Below are positions 1-8,701 of a DNA stretch of 64,000 nucleotides, in pieces. The notes under the pieces were generated by a model, which was not told the origin of the DNA, did not search any database, and saw nothing but the letters and a program-made list of their open reading frames with translations. Origin of the DNA: Jutongia hominis (GTDB lineage: Bacteria > Bacillota > Clostridia > Lachnospirales > Lachnospiraceae). Where the stretch lies: the NCBI RefSeq assembly GCF_014384965.1, contig NZ_JACRSW010000009.1, positions 1 through 64,000 of the forward strand, written 5' to 3'. Numbering within the stretch: the first letter of the stretch is position 1; each line of letters begins with the position of its first letter. The position numbers and the translations under genes were made by a program.

Positions 1-774
1 GCATTTATTCTGGGGCTTTATATGAATCTGTATGAACACCAGAGTACACTGAACCCGAATATGCCGCTTCGTGATCTTTTTTATATTGCAAAACAGATGG
101 AAAAACTGGTCGTTGACGACACGTTATACTCTTCGAGAATAGTCAAAATACCGACACCGAAGTTTATCGTATTCTATAATGGTGTGGATGCGTGTGAGGA
201 ACGCCGGATATTAAAGTTATCGGATGCGTTTCAAAAGAAAGAAGAGGAAGTGGATCTGGAATTAAAGGTACTGGTATTAAACATCAATGCCGGCATGAAC
301 AGACAGATCATGGAAAGCTGCCGGACATTGAAAGAGTATAGCATTTATGTAGAACGTGTCAGAAAATATCGTGCAGTCATGCCGATCGAGCAGGCGGTAG
401 AAAAAGCAGTCACAGAATGTATTCGTGAAAATATATTAGCAGACTTTCTAAAAAAGCAAAGAGCAGAGGTGATAGCAATGTCTATACTGGAATATAATGA
501 AGAAGAAGAGATCAAAAAGATCCGGGCAAGCGAGAGGCGCGGAGGCTATGATGATGGCTGGAATGCAGGAAGGATCGAAGGAGAAGCAGCAGGAAAGATA
601 GCAGGCAAAAAAGAAATATTACTGGAGATTTTAGAAGAAAAAGGAGAGATAACAGGATTGTTGAAAAAGAAGATTCACGATCAAAATGATATGACAACTC
701 TAAAAAGTTGGATTCAAAAGGCATGTATGACTGATTCGATTGAAGAATTTGAAAATGATATCGGAAGCATGTGA
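1..774 (+). CDS. Rpn-family PD-(D/E)XK nuclease/putative transposase, 3' part
   Basis: The reading frame is open from the first base, so the gene almost certainly starts before the window. The first ATG at 22 is probably internal, because the codons before it continue the protein (AFILGLYMNLYEHQS). The segments LYEHQSTLNPNMPLRDLFYIA and KFIVFYNGVD are typical of the Rpn (recombination-promoting nuclease, PDDEXK) family common in Lachnospiraceae. The C-terminal part is charged, with a GGYDDGWNAGRIEGEAAGKIAGKK-like segment and a helical tail, also usual for this family. Such proteins are thought to cleave DNA and promote recombination; whether this copy is active cannot be told, because the N-terminal catalytic part lies outside the window. 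It is followed immediately by a strong hairpin terminator. Confidence 0.8.
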   Translation, partial: AFILGLYMNLYEHQSTLNPNMPLRDLFYIAKQMEKLVVDDTLYSSRIVKIPTPKFIVFYNGVDACEERRILKLSDAFQKKEEEVDLELKVLVLNINAGMNRQIMESCRTLKEYSIYVERVRKYRAVMPIEQAVEKAVTECIRENILADFLKKQRAEVIAMSILEYNEEEEIKKIRASERRGGYDDGWNAGRIEGEAAGKIAGKKEILLEILEEKGEITGLLKKKIHDQNDMTTLKSWIQKACMTDSIEEFENDIGSM

Positions 775-800
775 TAGTGAAAAATACTATCACATGATTG
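768..800 (+). terminator. Rho-independent terminator after the Rpn-like gene
   Basis: An 11-bp perfect inverted repeat (catgtgatagt / actatcacatg, loop 779-785) is followed by a T-rich stretch. The stop codon of the Rpn-like gene lies inside the left arm. Confidence 0.75.
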
Positions 801-862
801 TTGTTTTGTGTATTTATTAAGAACGCATTTATAAAAAAATATAATGTTTTTATAAGTTTTTG

Positions 863-899
863 GGAGGTCATATTCTTATGGAAATGACCTCCTGCTTTT
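863..899 (+). terminator. Second terminator-like hairpin, with T-run
   Basis: GGAGGTCAT (863-871) pairs with ATGACCTCC (884-892), followed by tgctttttt. It lies about 65 bases after the first terminator, so it is either a back-up terminator or the end of a very short transcript. Between here and argJ (about 900-1598) I see no convincing gene; the sequence is AT-rich and carries only promoter-like motifs. Confidence 0.6.
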
Positions 900-1400
900 T
901 GTGTAATAAAAAAAGCATAGTGTATCAAGGTGCTGTATAAAGTTCCATCTGGGTATATACTTACTTGCAGGGAAAAATGGATATTTACTCTATATTGTCA
1001 ATTGGATAGGATGTATGGTGATTATATGCAACATATAACAGAGCGTTTTATGCAAAAATTTATATCTTTTCTTTTTTTGAGACCAATGCAAATGGACGTC
1101 GGACAAACAGATTGTTTCTATATATTAAAATGAATTTATAAAATTATAATCATAAGTAAATATTGTTTTGCTATAGAATGCTTCATAGATTAAATATCAT
1201 ATTTGCTTTGAACTTTATTAAGATATGAATAAATATAAATAGAAACAGTGCTAAGAAAACGTTTCGTTCTAATGATATTTAAAAATTTTATTTTATATGA
1301 AAACAGAGATATGCAATGTATTTTATTTTGATGCAAGAGTGCACTCAAAAAAATAAAATGAATAAATATTATTTTGTGATGAATAAAAATAAAAGTTGCC

Positions 1401-1428
1401 TTGACAATCCAAACGAATGGAATATAAT
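1401..1428 (+). promoter_or_regulatory. Putative sigma-A promoter upstream of argJ
   Basis: TTGACA at 1401-1406 and TATAAT at 1423-1428 are separated by 16 bases. A second -10-like TATAAT lies at 1481-1486 with a poor -35. Either could drive argJ, whose start is 170 and 112 bases downstream respectively. Confidence 0.6.
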
Positions 1429-1598
1429 AATGTTGGGGTCAAAAGGCGTTTGTTTTTTGCGGATGCCGTGACTTGTGTTATATAATAGATTTAACATGTT
1501 TTTTGATAGAAAAATAGACTGTTAAAATACTTTCAAAAATCATTTCGGACGAACTTTTGAAAGATAAGCAATCGATAAAAAGAAAGGCAGGAACAGTT

Positions 1599-2843
1599 AT
1601 GACGAAAGAACAATTTGACGGATATACTTATATAGAAGGCGGTGTTTGTGCAGCAAAAGGATTTCTGGCAAATGGATTGAACTGTGGTATCAACCCTGAT
1701 AAAAAGAAAAATGATCTTGGTATGATCTATAGTGAAAAGGAATGCACCGCAGCGGCAGTTTATACGCAAAATAAAGTTAAGGGTGCACCGATTCTTGTGA
1801 CAAAGGAAAATTTAATCAAAAGCGGACAGAAAGCGAAAGCTGTGGTCGTTAATTCAAAGAATGCGAATACATGCAATGCCAATGGTGTGGAAGTGGCAAC
1901 AAAAGTCTGTGAGTTGACAGCAAAAGAACTTGGTATTAAGACGGAAGAAGTGATTGTTGCATCTACCGGCGTGATCGGTCAGCCGATGTCTGTTGAACCA
2001 TTTGCAAAAGGAATTCCGGAGATTGTAAAAGGGCTTTCGGCAGAGGGACATGAAGAAGCCGCTAAGGCGATTATGACAACGGATACTGTAAAAAAAGAAG
2101 TTGCTGTATCCTTTGAAATTCAGGGAAAGACCTGCCATCTTGGCGGTATGGCGAAAGGTAGTGGAATGATTCATCCGAATATGGCTACTACATTAAACTT
2201 TGTAACAACAGATGTTGCGATTTCCGGTGCATTGGTACAGAAAGCTTTGAGTGAGATCGTTAAAGTAACATACAATTGTCTGTCTGTTGATGGTGACACA
2301 TCGACAAATGATATGGTCAGCGTGATGGCAAATGGTATGGCTGGAAATGAAATGATCGAAACAGAAAATGCAGAGTATGAGATCTTTAAAAAAGCACTTT
2401 ATATTGTGATGTCAAATATGACAAAAATGCTTGCAGCAGACGGAGAGGGTGCATCCAAACTTTTGGAATGTACCTGTAGCGGAGCAAAAGATCTACAGAC
2501 AGCGATTACTGTTGCAAAGAATGTCATTGGATCAAGTTTATTAAAATGTGCCATGTTTGGTGAAGATGCAAACTGGGGACGTGTTCTTTGTGCTATCGGT
2601 TATGCGGATGCGGAATTTGATATTATGAAAGTAAATGTTGATCTTGTATCAAGTGCCGGAACAATTGCCGTTTGCCGCAATGGTGCAGGTGTGGAATTTT
2701 CAGAAGAATTTGCAAGCAAAGTTCTTGCACAAGATGAGATCCATATCCATGTCGATTTACAGGATGGACAAGTAAGCGCCAAAGCATGGGGATGTGATCT
2801 GACATACGATTATGTAAAGATCAATGGCGATTATCGTTCATAA
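1599..2843 (+). CDS. argJ: Bifunctional ornithine acetyltransferase / N-acetylglutamate synthase
   Basis: ArgJ moves the acetyl group from N-acetylornithine to glutamate, giving ornithine and N-acetylglutamate, and so recycles acetyl in cytoplasmic arginine synthesis; many members also make N-acetylglutamate from acetyl-CoA. The protein is 414 residues, the normal length. The self-cleavage region is clear (GMAKGSGMIHPNMATTL): the Thr after NMA is the nucleophile at the new N-terminus of the beta chain. The substrate motif TGVIGQPM and the C-terminal GRVLCAIGYADAEFD region also fit. The ATG at 1599 is preferred over an in-frame TTG at 1557 because it has an AGGCAGGA ribosome site 7 bases upstream. 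No other arg gene lies next to it, so it is a stand-alone copy in this window. Confidence 0.95.
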   Translation: MTKEQFDGYTYIEGGVCAAKGFLANGLNCGINPDKKKNDLGMIYSEKECTAAAVYTQNKVKGAPILVTKENLIKSGQKAKAVVVNSKNANTCNANGVEVATKVCELTAKELGIKTEEVIVASTGVIGQPMSVEPFAKGIPEIVKGLSAEGHEEAAKAIMTTDTVKKEVAVSFEIQGKTCHLGGMAKGSGMIHPNMATTLNFVTTDVAISGALVQKALSEIVKVTYNCLSVDGDTSTNDMVSVMANGMAGNEMIETENAEYEIFKKALYIVMSNMTKMLAADGEGASKLLECTCSGAKDLQTAITVAKNVIGSSLLKCAMFGEDANWGRVLCAIGYADAEFDIMKVNVDLVSSAGTIAVCRNGAGVEFSEEFASKVLAQDEIHIHVDLQDGQVSAKAWGCDLTYDYVKINGDYRS

Positions 2844-2862
2844 TTTCATTCTCATACAATTC

Positions 2863-3447
2863 ACATCATAAAATAAACAGACATTTGCAAACTCTTTGTA
2901 CATTTTCTGATTCTATTCAGTGTTCAAACAGATGCCTGTACAGCGTCATGTTATAAAGTTTGTATCATGTTTCTATTTGTTTTATCTTTGGAGGTACTTT
3001 TTTGCCTTATAAGGATATCTAAGATTTTTTACTTTTTTGCGTTTGATTATGGGTGCTCTCATCTGATATAGGGGCAAGACCTGTCTGATGTACATTGCTG
3101 TTTGGGAATCTCAAAGACCGTCGCCACTTGCGTTGCAAAAAGAGTGATACGATTTTTGCAACGCTATGTGTGTGCTACGTGGCTTTGCGAAGCGGGAGCG
3201 TGTCACAAACAACAATGCTACTCAGGCTGAGTCGCCCCTATAGTTATGACCCGCGCCCAATCAGCAAAAAAGTCTAAAAAATCAGATATCCTTATAAGCC
3301 AGCGTGTCTACTCCAAAGATAAAACAAAATAGAAAACATGAATTCAAATATTCTGATATGACGCTGTACATGCATTCTGTTTGCAATATTGTGGTACAAT
3401 AAGGAAAATGTAAGACAGCTTTTGCAAATGTCTGTTTTTATGAAATG
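2863..3447 (+). repeat. Large palindromic intergenic element, family 1, copy 1
   Basis: The whole argJ-pepT gap is a near-complete imperfect inverted repeat. The outer arms pair (aaacagacatttgcaaa near 2875 with tttgcaaatgtctgttt near 3421-3437; tgtacagcgtca near 2937 with tgacgctgtaca near 3359-3370; ttttatctttgga near 2979 with tccaaagataaaa near 3313). The shared core runs from aaggatatctaagattttt (about 3011) to aaatcagatatcctta (about 3279). The tip is a hairpin, 3131-3163 (cgttgcaaaaa / tttttgcaacg). Four more copies share the core. It contains no convincing gene. It could be a MITE-like mobile element or a long structured RNA. Confidence 0.85.
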
Positions 3448-3534
3448 GAAAAAGATTTGTGCAGTGGTAGATATCAGCTGGAGTTGTAATATGCCGGTGT
3501 TGTGCTTTTATGAAAGGGAAAGGTGAGGATGGTT

Positions 3535-4776
3535 ATGAGAGCATATGAACGTTTGCTTCAATATGTGGTGATCGATACGCAAAGTGATGAGTATAGTGAG
3601 ACTGTGCCAACGACAAAGAAGCAATTTGATCTTGCAAATAGGCTTGTGGAAGAAATGAAAGATCTTGGTATAGAAGATGCCTGCGTAGACAGTAGGTGCT
3701 ACGTATACGGAAGTCTTCCGGCAACAAAGGGCATGGAACATTGTCCTAAAATGGGATGGATCGCTCATATGGATACCGCACCGGACTTCAATGGGCATGG
3801 GGTGAAACCATGTGTGATCAAAGAATATGATGGTACGGATGTGAAACTCGGACATAGTGGAAGAGTGCTTTGTACAAAAGAATTTTCTCATTTGAAAAAG
3901 TTAAAAGGGCGCACCCTGATCACAACCGATGGAACAACGCTTCTTGGCTCTGATGACAAATCAGGCATTGCGGAAATTCTTACAGCAGTAGAACGTATAC
4001 AAAAAGAACAGATTCCTCATGGGAAGATAGGTATTGCATTTACTCCTGACGAAGAAGTAGGCGCCGGTGCTGATTATTTTGATGTGAAGAAATTCGATTG
4101 TGATTTTGCCTATACATTAGATGGCGGTGAAGAGGGTGAGATAGTGTATGAAAATTTTAATGCGGACTCTGCCGTTTTTGAGGTCAATGGTTTAAATGTA
4201 CATCCCGGCAGTGCAAAGGATATTATGGTCAATGCACAGCTTGTTGCCATGGAGATCAATGCGATGCTTCCAAAAATGGAAACGCCAAGAAACACACAGG
4301 GATATGAAGGCTTTTATCATTTGTGTTCAATGGAAGGGGATGTTGAAAAGGCAACATTGCACTATATTGTCAGGGATCATTCAAGAGAAAAACAGGAACA
4401 GAGAAAAGAAGTATTGCGTCAAATAGAACAAAAACTCAATGAAAAGTATGGTGCAGGTACCGTGATTCTGACTTTGCAGGAACAATATCGGAATATGCGT
4501 GAAAAGATCGAACCTTGTATGGAAATCGTAGAATGGGCAAGAGAGGCGATACAGGATGCCGGAGTACAGTTTTTGGAATTTCCGGAAAGAGGAGGAACGG
4601 ATGGAGCAAGATTGAGCTTCATGGGGCTGCCATGCCCTAATCTTGGGACAGGTGGCTATGCTTTTCATGGACCTTACGAGCATGTGACAGCAGAAGGAAT
4701 GGATTTATGTGTTACCATTTTAATCTGTCTTGTGAAGAAGGTTTCAGAACAGAGAAAAAAGGATCTGTCATGGTAA
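3535..4776 (+). CDS. pepT: Peptidase T (tripeptide aminopeptidase, M20B)
   Basis: PepT is a cytoplasmic dinuclear zinc aminopeptidase that removes the N-terminal residue from tripeptides. The 413-residue protein carries the M20 metal-site motifs in order: AHMDTAPD (His78, Asp80), LLGSDDKSG (bridging Asp), TPDEEVGAGAD (catalytic Glu pair), TLDGGEEGE, and the C-terminal RGGTDGARLS and NLGTGGYAFHGPYEH with the last His ligand. The start at 3535 is chosen over GTG 3523 and ATG 3529 because AGGTGAGG (3521-3528) then sits six bases upstream and the protein begins MRAYERLL, as in its relatives. It is monocistronic here, between a palindromic element and an AT-rich repeat region. Confidence 0.95.
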   Translation: MRAYERLLQYVVIDTQSDEYSETVPTTKKQFDLANRLVEEMKDLGIEDACVDSRCYVYGSLPATKGMEHCPKMGWIAHMDTAPDFNGHGVKPCVIKEYDGTDVKLGHSGRVLCTKEFSHLKKLKGRTLITTDGTTLLGSDDKSGIAEILTAVERIQKEQIPHGKIGIAFTPDEEVGAGADYFDVKKFDCDFAYTLDGGEEGEIVYENFNADSAVFEVNGLNVHPGSAKDIMVNAQLVAMEINAMLPKMETPRNTQGYEGFYHLCSMEGDVEKATLHYIVRDHSREKQEQRKEVLRQIEQKLNEKYGAGTVILTLQEQYRNMREKIEPCMEIVEWAREAIQDAGVQFLEFPERGGTDGARLSFMGLPCPNLGTGGYAFHGPYEHVTAEGMDLCVTILICLVKKVSEQRKKDLSW

Positions 4777-4938
4777 TAGTGGTCAGAAAAATATACAGAA
4801 TAATGAATACAGCAAATTGTCTTTATCATAATTTAACCATTCTATATAAGCGCAATGCAAAGAACAGTCAGTGCAACATATTATCGGTATTACCTTAGGT
4901 TCTGTATAAACGTTATACAATCAAAAAAAGAATTTTAT

Positions 4939-5036
4939 CAAAAAAGCAATTCAAAACAAAAAAGCAATTCAAAACAAAAAAAGCAATTCAAAATAAAAAA
5001 GTAATTCAAAACAAAAAAGTAATTCAAAACAAAATA
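4939..5036. repeat. AT-rich 18-bp tandem repeat, five units
   Basis: The unit gcaattcaaaacaaaaaa recurs from 4946, 4964, 4983, 5001 and 5019, with the last two units changed to gtaattc. Spacing is 18 or 19 bases. It lies in the gap between pepT and the convergent L,D-transpeptidase gene. No gene is seen in this gap. Confidence 0.8.
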
Positions 5037-5041
5037 ATAAT

Positions 5042-5157
5042 TTAAAAAAGAAGTTATATTCTCAAATATGCTACATGTATTTACATCCTGCAGATTGTTA
5101 TTAACACACGTCTGCATGGTGCATGCTAAATCATTTTGGAATATAACTTCTTTTTAT
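5042..5157. terminator. Bidirectional terminator-like hairpin with large loop
   Basis: aagaagttatatt (5048-5060) pairs with aatataacttctt (5140-5152), with A-runs on the left and T-runs on the right. Read from the minus strand it ends the L,D-transpeptidase gene; read from the plus strand it could end pepT. The loop is about 79 bases, unusually long for a terminator. Confidence 0.55.
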
Positions 5158-5170
5158 TATTTCGTAGTTA

Positions 5171-6703
5171 TTAGTGCATAAAGACTGCCATTCTGTATTT
5201 TGCTAATTCATAAATCTGTGCTGCATCTCCCGGTGAAAGGTTGATACAGCCATGAGAACCTCTTGTTTTATAAAGAGATGGGTTCCAGCTTGACCATGGC
5301 TGCCATGTTGCAGGATGGAATCCGGTGCCGGTCCAGGTGATTCGAACCCAGTTCTTAACAGGAGTTGCATAATCTGCACCGGTTAAAGTATAAGCTCTTT
5401 TGTGCTCTTTGATAAAGAACACACCTGTCGGAGTTGCTCTGCCCGGTACAGGGCGGCCGGTAATACAACGGAAAGTAGCTTTTACTTTACCTTTTTTAAG
5501 AAAATAAACTTTCTGATCGGCAATCGAGATTTCAATATAATTATCAGGATCCCAGTCTTCGTTAAAGTTTACATAGTCTTTTTTGAAACCGGTATTTGCA
5601 TAGATGACTTTCTTTTTCAAAGTAATCGCACTCTTGTTGTTCTCACTCTGATCGGCTATGTATGCGTCTGTTGCATCTTGTGAAATCTTCTTTTTCAATG
5701 CCTTTTTTGTCTGTGCTAAAGTTTTTTCATAATCAAGCTGCCAGCCGTAATCGCCACCGCCTAATTTGGCTTTTTTGCCATTATGGTCGATAAAGGTTCT
5801 TGTCTTTCCGACTGTCTTATATTTCAAACAGAAGGCTTCTACCCAGTCAGCAATCTTCGTATTGTTATATTTGATCTTGCCATCTTTGCAAGTGATCCAT
5901 TTAGAAATGTCTTCCGGTGTGATCTGTTCTATCGCACCTTCGCCCATATTCCATGTGATATAACGAAGAGCGGCGTTATTGCAAAGAGTTAATTCCTGAT
6001 TGAGTATATCATCTTTGGATGTATATTTTGGAGCTTTATAGACATCCGGATATTTCTTGCTGTCAGCAATGTTGATCTTTGTATTTGCTTTTTTGCACGC
6101 TTCATCAATTGCCTTGATCAGATTAGCTTTAATGATGGTGTTTCCAAGAACTTCTTCTTTACATTCATATCGCGATTTGTCTTTATTATAGACAACTGTT
6201 GCAGAAACCGGTTTTTGAACCTTGTATGTTGCACTGCCTTTTACAATTTCTGCTTTTTTAACAATTTTCTTTAATGCAGCATCATCGTAAGAAATATTGT
6301 AATCGGTTGTATAAGCATTTTTTTTGGCAAAAAGCTGTATGGCTTCGTGCTGCTTATCAAAAATTTTATCAAAACTGCTTCCGATCTTGAAATGATATCC
6401 GATGTCATTTCCATCAATTTGCATTTGTCCTTTGTCGCGTCCGGAAATAGTAAGTGTATAATCCGCATACTTTTTTTCCAGATTCTTCTTAGAGCTTTCT
6501 AAAGTTTGCCCTGATACATCAACACCATTGATCGTTGTGTTTTTGTACCAGCGGTCTGCATAATATACCTTGTGATAGATCAATACAATTGCAATGATCA
6601 GAATGGCAGCTATTGCTGTAACACTAAGTAATAGAATTGCTCTTTTTTTTGAAAATACAATAGAAGAATTGGTTGTTTCTTGTGTTTTCTTTTCTTCACT
6701 CAT
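5171..6703 (-). CDS. Membrane-anchored L,D-transpeptidase (YkuD) with PG-binding domain
   Basis: YkuD-fold L,D-transpeptidases make 3-3 cross-links in peptidoglycan or attach ligands to it outside the membrane, and resist most beta-lactams. The 510-residue protein has a short charged cytoplasmic N-terminus, one membrane segment (about residues 25-45), a long extracellular region resembling the PG_binding_4 domain (TINGVDVSGQTLESSKKNL), and a C-terminal YkuD domain. The catalytic signature GSHGCINLSPGDAA is intact, with Cys486. A GRPVPGRATPTGVFFI strand typical of the domain precedes it. The start has an aaagaaagg ribosome site. The gene stands alone, divergent from the flagellin-like gene. 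Confidence 0.92.
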   Translation of the reverse strand: MSEEKKTQETTNSSIVFSKKRAILLLSVTAIAAILIIAIVLIYHKVYYADRWYKNTTINGVDVSGQTLESSKKNLEKKYADYTLTISGRDKGQMQIDGNDIGYHFKIGSSFDKIFDKQHEAIQLFAKKNAYTTDYNISYDDAALKKIVKKAEIVKGSATYKVQKPVSATVVYNKDKSRYECKEEVLGNTIIKANLIKAIDEACKKANTKINIADSKKYPDVYKAPKYTSKDDILNQELTLCNNAALRYITWNMGEGAIEQITPEDISKWITCKDGKIKYNNTKIADWVEAFCLKYKTVGKTRTFIDHNGKKAKLGGGDYGWQLDYEKTLAQTKKALKKKISQDATDAYIADQSENNKSAITLKKKVIYANTGFKKDYVNFNEDWDPDNYIEISIADQKVYFLKKGKVKATFRCITGRPVPGRATPTGVFFIKEHKRAYTLTGADYATPVKNWVRITWTGTGFHPATWQPWSSWNPSLYKTRGSHGCINLSPGDAAQIYELAKYRMAVFMH

Positions 6704-6903
6704 TTTTCTTATACCTTTCTTTATTATTTAGAAATCATAGATAAAAAGTTAAAAAACCGGATCAAAGGTTTCGGAATACTTTTATTTATGAAAACGATTC
6801 AAACCACATAATTTCAATCTTACATATTATAGTATATAATAGCAATAGAAGTGTATCAATTTTTTTAAAAATACAGTATAAATATTAAAAAAATGTATCA
6901 AAA

Positions 6904-6943
6904 GCATTAAATTTATCATAAAACCGGCATTAAATTTATCATA
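6904..6943. repeat. Direct repeat in the divergent intergenic region
   Basis: gcattaaatttatcata occurs at 6904-6920 and again at 6927-6943, a 23-base period (about two helical turns). It lies between the divergent L,D-transpeptidase and flagellin-like genes and could be a regulator site. Nothing else distinct is seen in 6704-7152. Confidence 0.5.
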
Positions 6944-7152
6944 ACACCACAGCGTTTTGACAGGATGTATACAGAGTATCAAATAATGTGGACAGAACCG
7001 GGACGATTTTTAAAAAATGTGCATATAATATACTTTTTGAGAGCAAAGTTTACGAAAAACAGATGTAAAAAATATGAAATTGTGTTATGATATAGTTAGA
7101 AGAAATTAGTGGATATGATTTAAAATATTTATTCTATGGGGAGGTGTCGGTT

Positions 7153-7896
7153 ATGCAGGTAAACAGAATACAGACAAATGCATATCATCGTCTTTCAATG
7201 GAAGAGAATCAGAAGAAAGCATCTCAGATAGCGATCATCCAGCAGCAAAAAGGCCAGATCTCAGGATATGGAGCAGGTGCAAGAAATGCACAGGATGGAA
7301 AATCTGTATTGAATACAGCAGATGCGGCAATGGGATCAATCAATGATTATCTTTTGGGAATTCGTGATCTTTCTGTTAGGGCATCCAATTCAGCATTGTT
7401 GTCGGATGATGAGAAGAAAGCAATACAGCAACAGATTGATCAGTATAAGCAGGGAATTGCAGATATTGCGAACAACACAGAATTTAATACAAAGAAGCTT
7501 TTAGATGGAAACAATGATGCTATGCACATTGCAGCCGGTGCAGATGGAAGCGGTATGGATATTAATACCGGCAATGCAACATTAGAAGCACTGGGAATCA
7601 AAGACTTTGATACTACCGGAAGATTTTCAATTAAGACAATTGATGATGCATTAAAGAAAATTTCTGAGGATAGAAGTAATATCGGAGCACAGAGCGATGC
7701 ATTGGATTATACGATCGGATATAACACACAAACGTCCTATAACCTGACAGCAGCTATGTCACGTAAAGAAGATACAGATGTTGAGAAGGTGGTTTCTGAC
7801 AGAGACAAGCAAAAGATTCTTCAGACATACCGGATTTTTGCACAGCGAAGACAGCAGGAACAGGAACGGCAGAAAGTTGTAATGTTTACACAGTAG
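7153..7896 (+). CDS. Short flagellin-like protein
   Basis: Flagellins polymerise through coiled-coil N- and C-terminal domains to form the filament. This 247-residue protein has a flagellin N-domain match (GARNAQDGKSVLNTADAAM, then IRDLSVRASN and NNTEFNTKKLLDG) and a C-domain match (IGAQSDALDYTIG, NLTAAMSRKEDTDVEK, QKILQTYRIFAQ). The usual block around SSGLRIN...DDAAGLAISEKM is missing between the N-terminal helix and GQISGYGAG. The central variable domain is minimal. The ATG at 7153 is chosen over GTG 7144 because GGGGAGG (7138-7144) lies eight bases upstream. There is no flagellar operon nearby. It may be a minor filament protein, a secreted flagellin paralogue, or a remnant. Confidence 0.75.
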   Translation: MQVNRIQTNAYHRLSMEENQKKASQIAIIQQQKGQISGYGAGARNAQDGKSVLNTADAAMGSINDYLLGIRDLSVRASNSALLSDDEKKAIQQQIDQYKQGIADIANNTEFNTKKLLDGNNDAMHIAAGADGSGMDINTGNATLEALGIKDFDTTGRFSIKTIDDALKKISEDRSNIGAQSDALDYTIGYNTQTSYNLTAAMSRKEDTDVEKVVSDRDKQKILQTYRIFAQRRQQEQERQKVVMFTQ

Positions 7897-7995
7897 TATT
7901 TCATGATGAGGCAGAAATACAAAATGTTTTGACAATGCAGCAGTATATGGCATGTGTCAGGACAGGTATGATGTGTCGGAAAGGTGTGGTGAATT

Positions 7996-8604
7996 ATGAA
8001 CAAAGTAATAACAATAGGAAGACAGTATGGCAGCGGGGGACGTGAGATTGGTCAGAAACTTGCAAAATATTATGATATTCCGTTTTATGATAATGAATTG
8101 ATTACCCGTGCAGCAAAAGAGAGCGGATTTGCAGAAGAGACATTTGAAAAAGCGGAAGATAAGGCAACGAACAGTTTACTGTATTCTCTTGCTATGGGAA
8201 TCAATGTATATGGCAATCAGGATTTTGGTTTTTCGGGTCTTTCTTTAGATGACAGGATTTTTCTTGCACAGTCGGATGTGATTCGTAAAGTGGCGGACGA
8301 AGGTCCTTGTGTTATTGTAGGCAGATGTGCAGATTATGTGTTAAAAGAACGTGAAAATGTAGTGAATCTTTTTGTTCGCGCATCCATGAGTTATCGTTTA
8401 CAGCGTGCAATCGTAAATTATCAGGTCGATGAGAAAAAAGCGGCTGACATCATTATGAAAAATGATAAGAGAAGACGAAATTATTATAATTATCATGTAG
8501 GTGAGAAGTGGGCTGACCTGAATAATTATGATCTGGTGATTCGTAGTGATATGTGTGGAATCGACAATGCTGTAAAGTGTATTATAACGTATATTGGTGA
8601 GTAA
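7996..8604 (+). CDS. Cytidylate kinase-like P-loop protein
   Basis: A 202-residue protein of the cytidylate-kinase-like family (PF13189 type), common and often duplicated in Clostridia. The P-loop reads TIGRQYGSGGREIGQKLA near residues 6-23, followed by YYDIPFYDNELI and a conserved VIVGRCADYVL segment around residue 105. The real CMP kinase is usually larger and has a canonical GxxGSGKG loop, so a metabolic CMP-kinase role is not certain. The substrate cannot be named from sequence. The ATG is preceded by aaggtgtggtg. It lies 99 bases after the flagellin-like gene and 97 bases before the sirtuin-like gene, all in the same direction. Confidence 0.8.
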   Translation: MNKVITIGRQYGSGGREIGQKLAKYYDIPFYDNELITRAAKESGFAEETFEKAEDKATNSLLYSLAMGINVYGNQDFGFSGLSLDDRIFLAQSDVIRKVADEGPCVIVGRCADYVLKERENVVNLFVRASMSYRLQRAIVNYQVDEKKAADIIMKNDKRRRNYYNYHVGEKWADLNNYDLVIRSDMCGIDNAVKCIITYIGE

Positions 8605-8701
8605 ACAGAATTCAGTCGTTTTGCATCTGAGGCAGCAGATGCTGACATGGGGTATCTGATCGAAGAATAAAAAGCATATATTTTTTTGGGGGGGAGTAGC
8701 A

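Noticed and set aside
930..1133. 67-codon frame downstream of the Rpn-like gene
   Set aside because: No ribosome site, no similarity recognised, AT-rich intergenic composition.
3095..3277. Frame inside family 1 copies giving a shared peptide (LRSGSVSQTTMLLRLSRPYS and more; also in copies 3, 4 and 5)
   Set aside because: The frame is kept in four copies only because the DNA is conserved. Its 5' part differs between copies with the variable tip, copy 2 has a stop, and there is no ribosome site.
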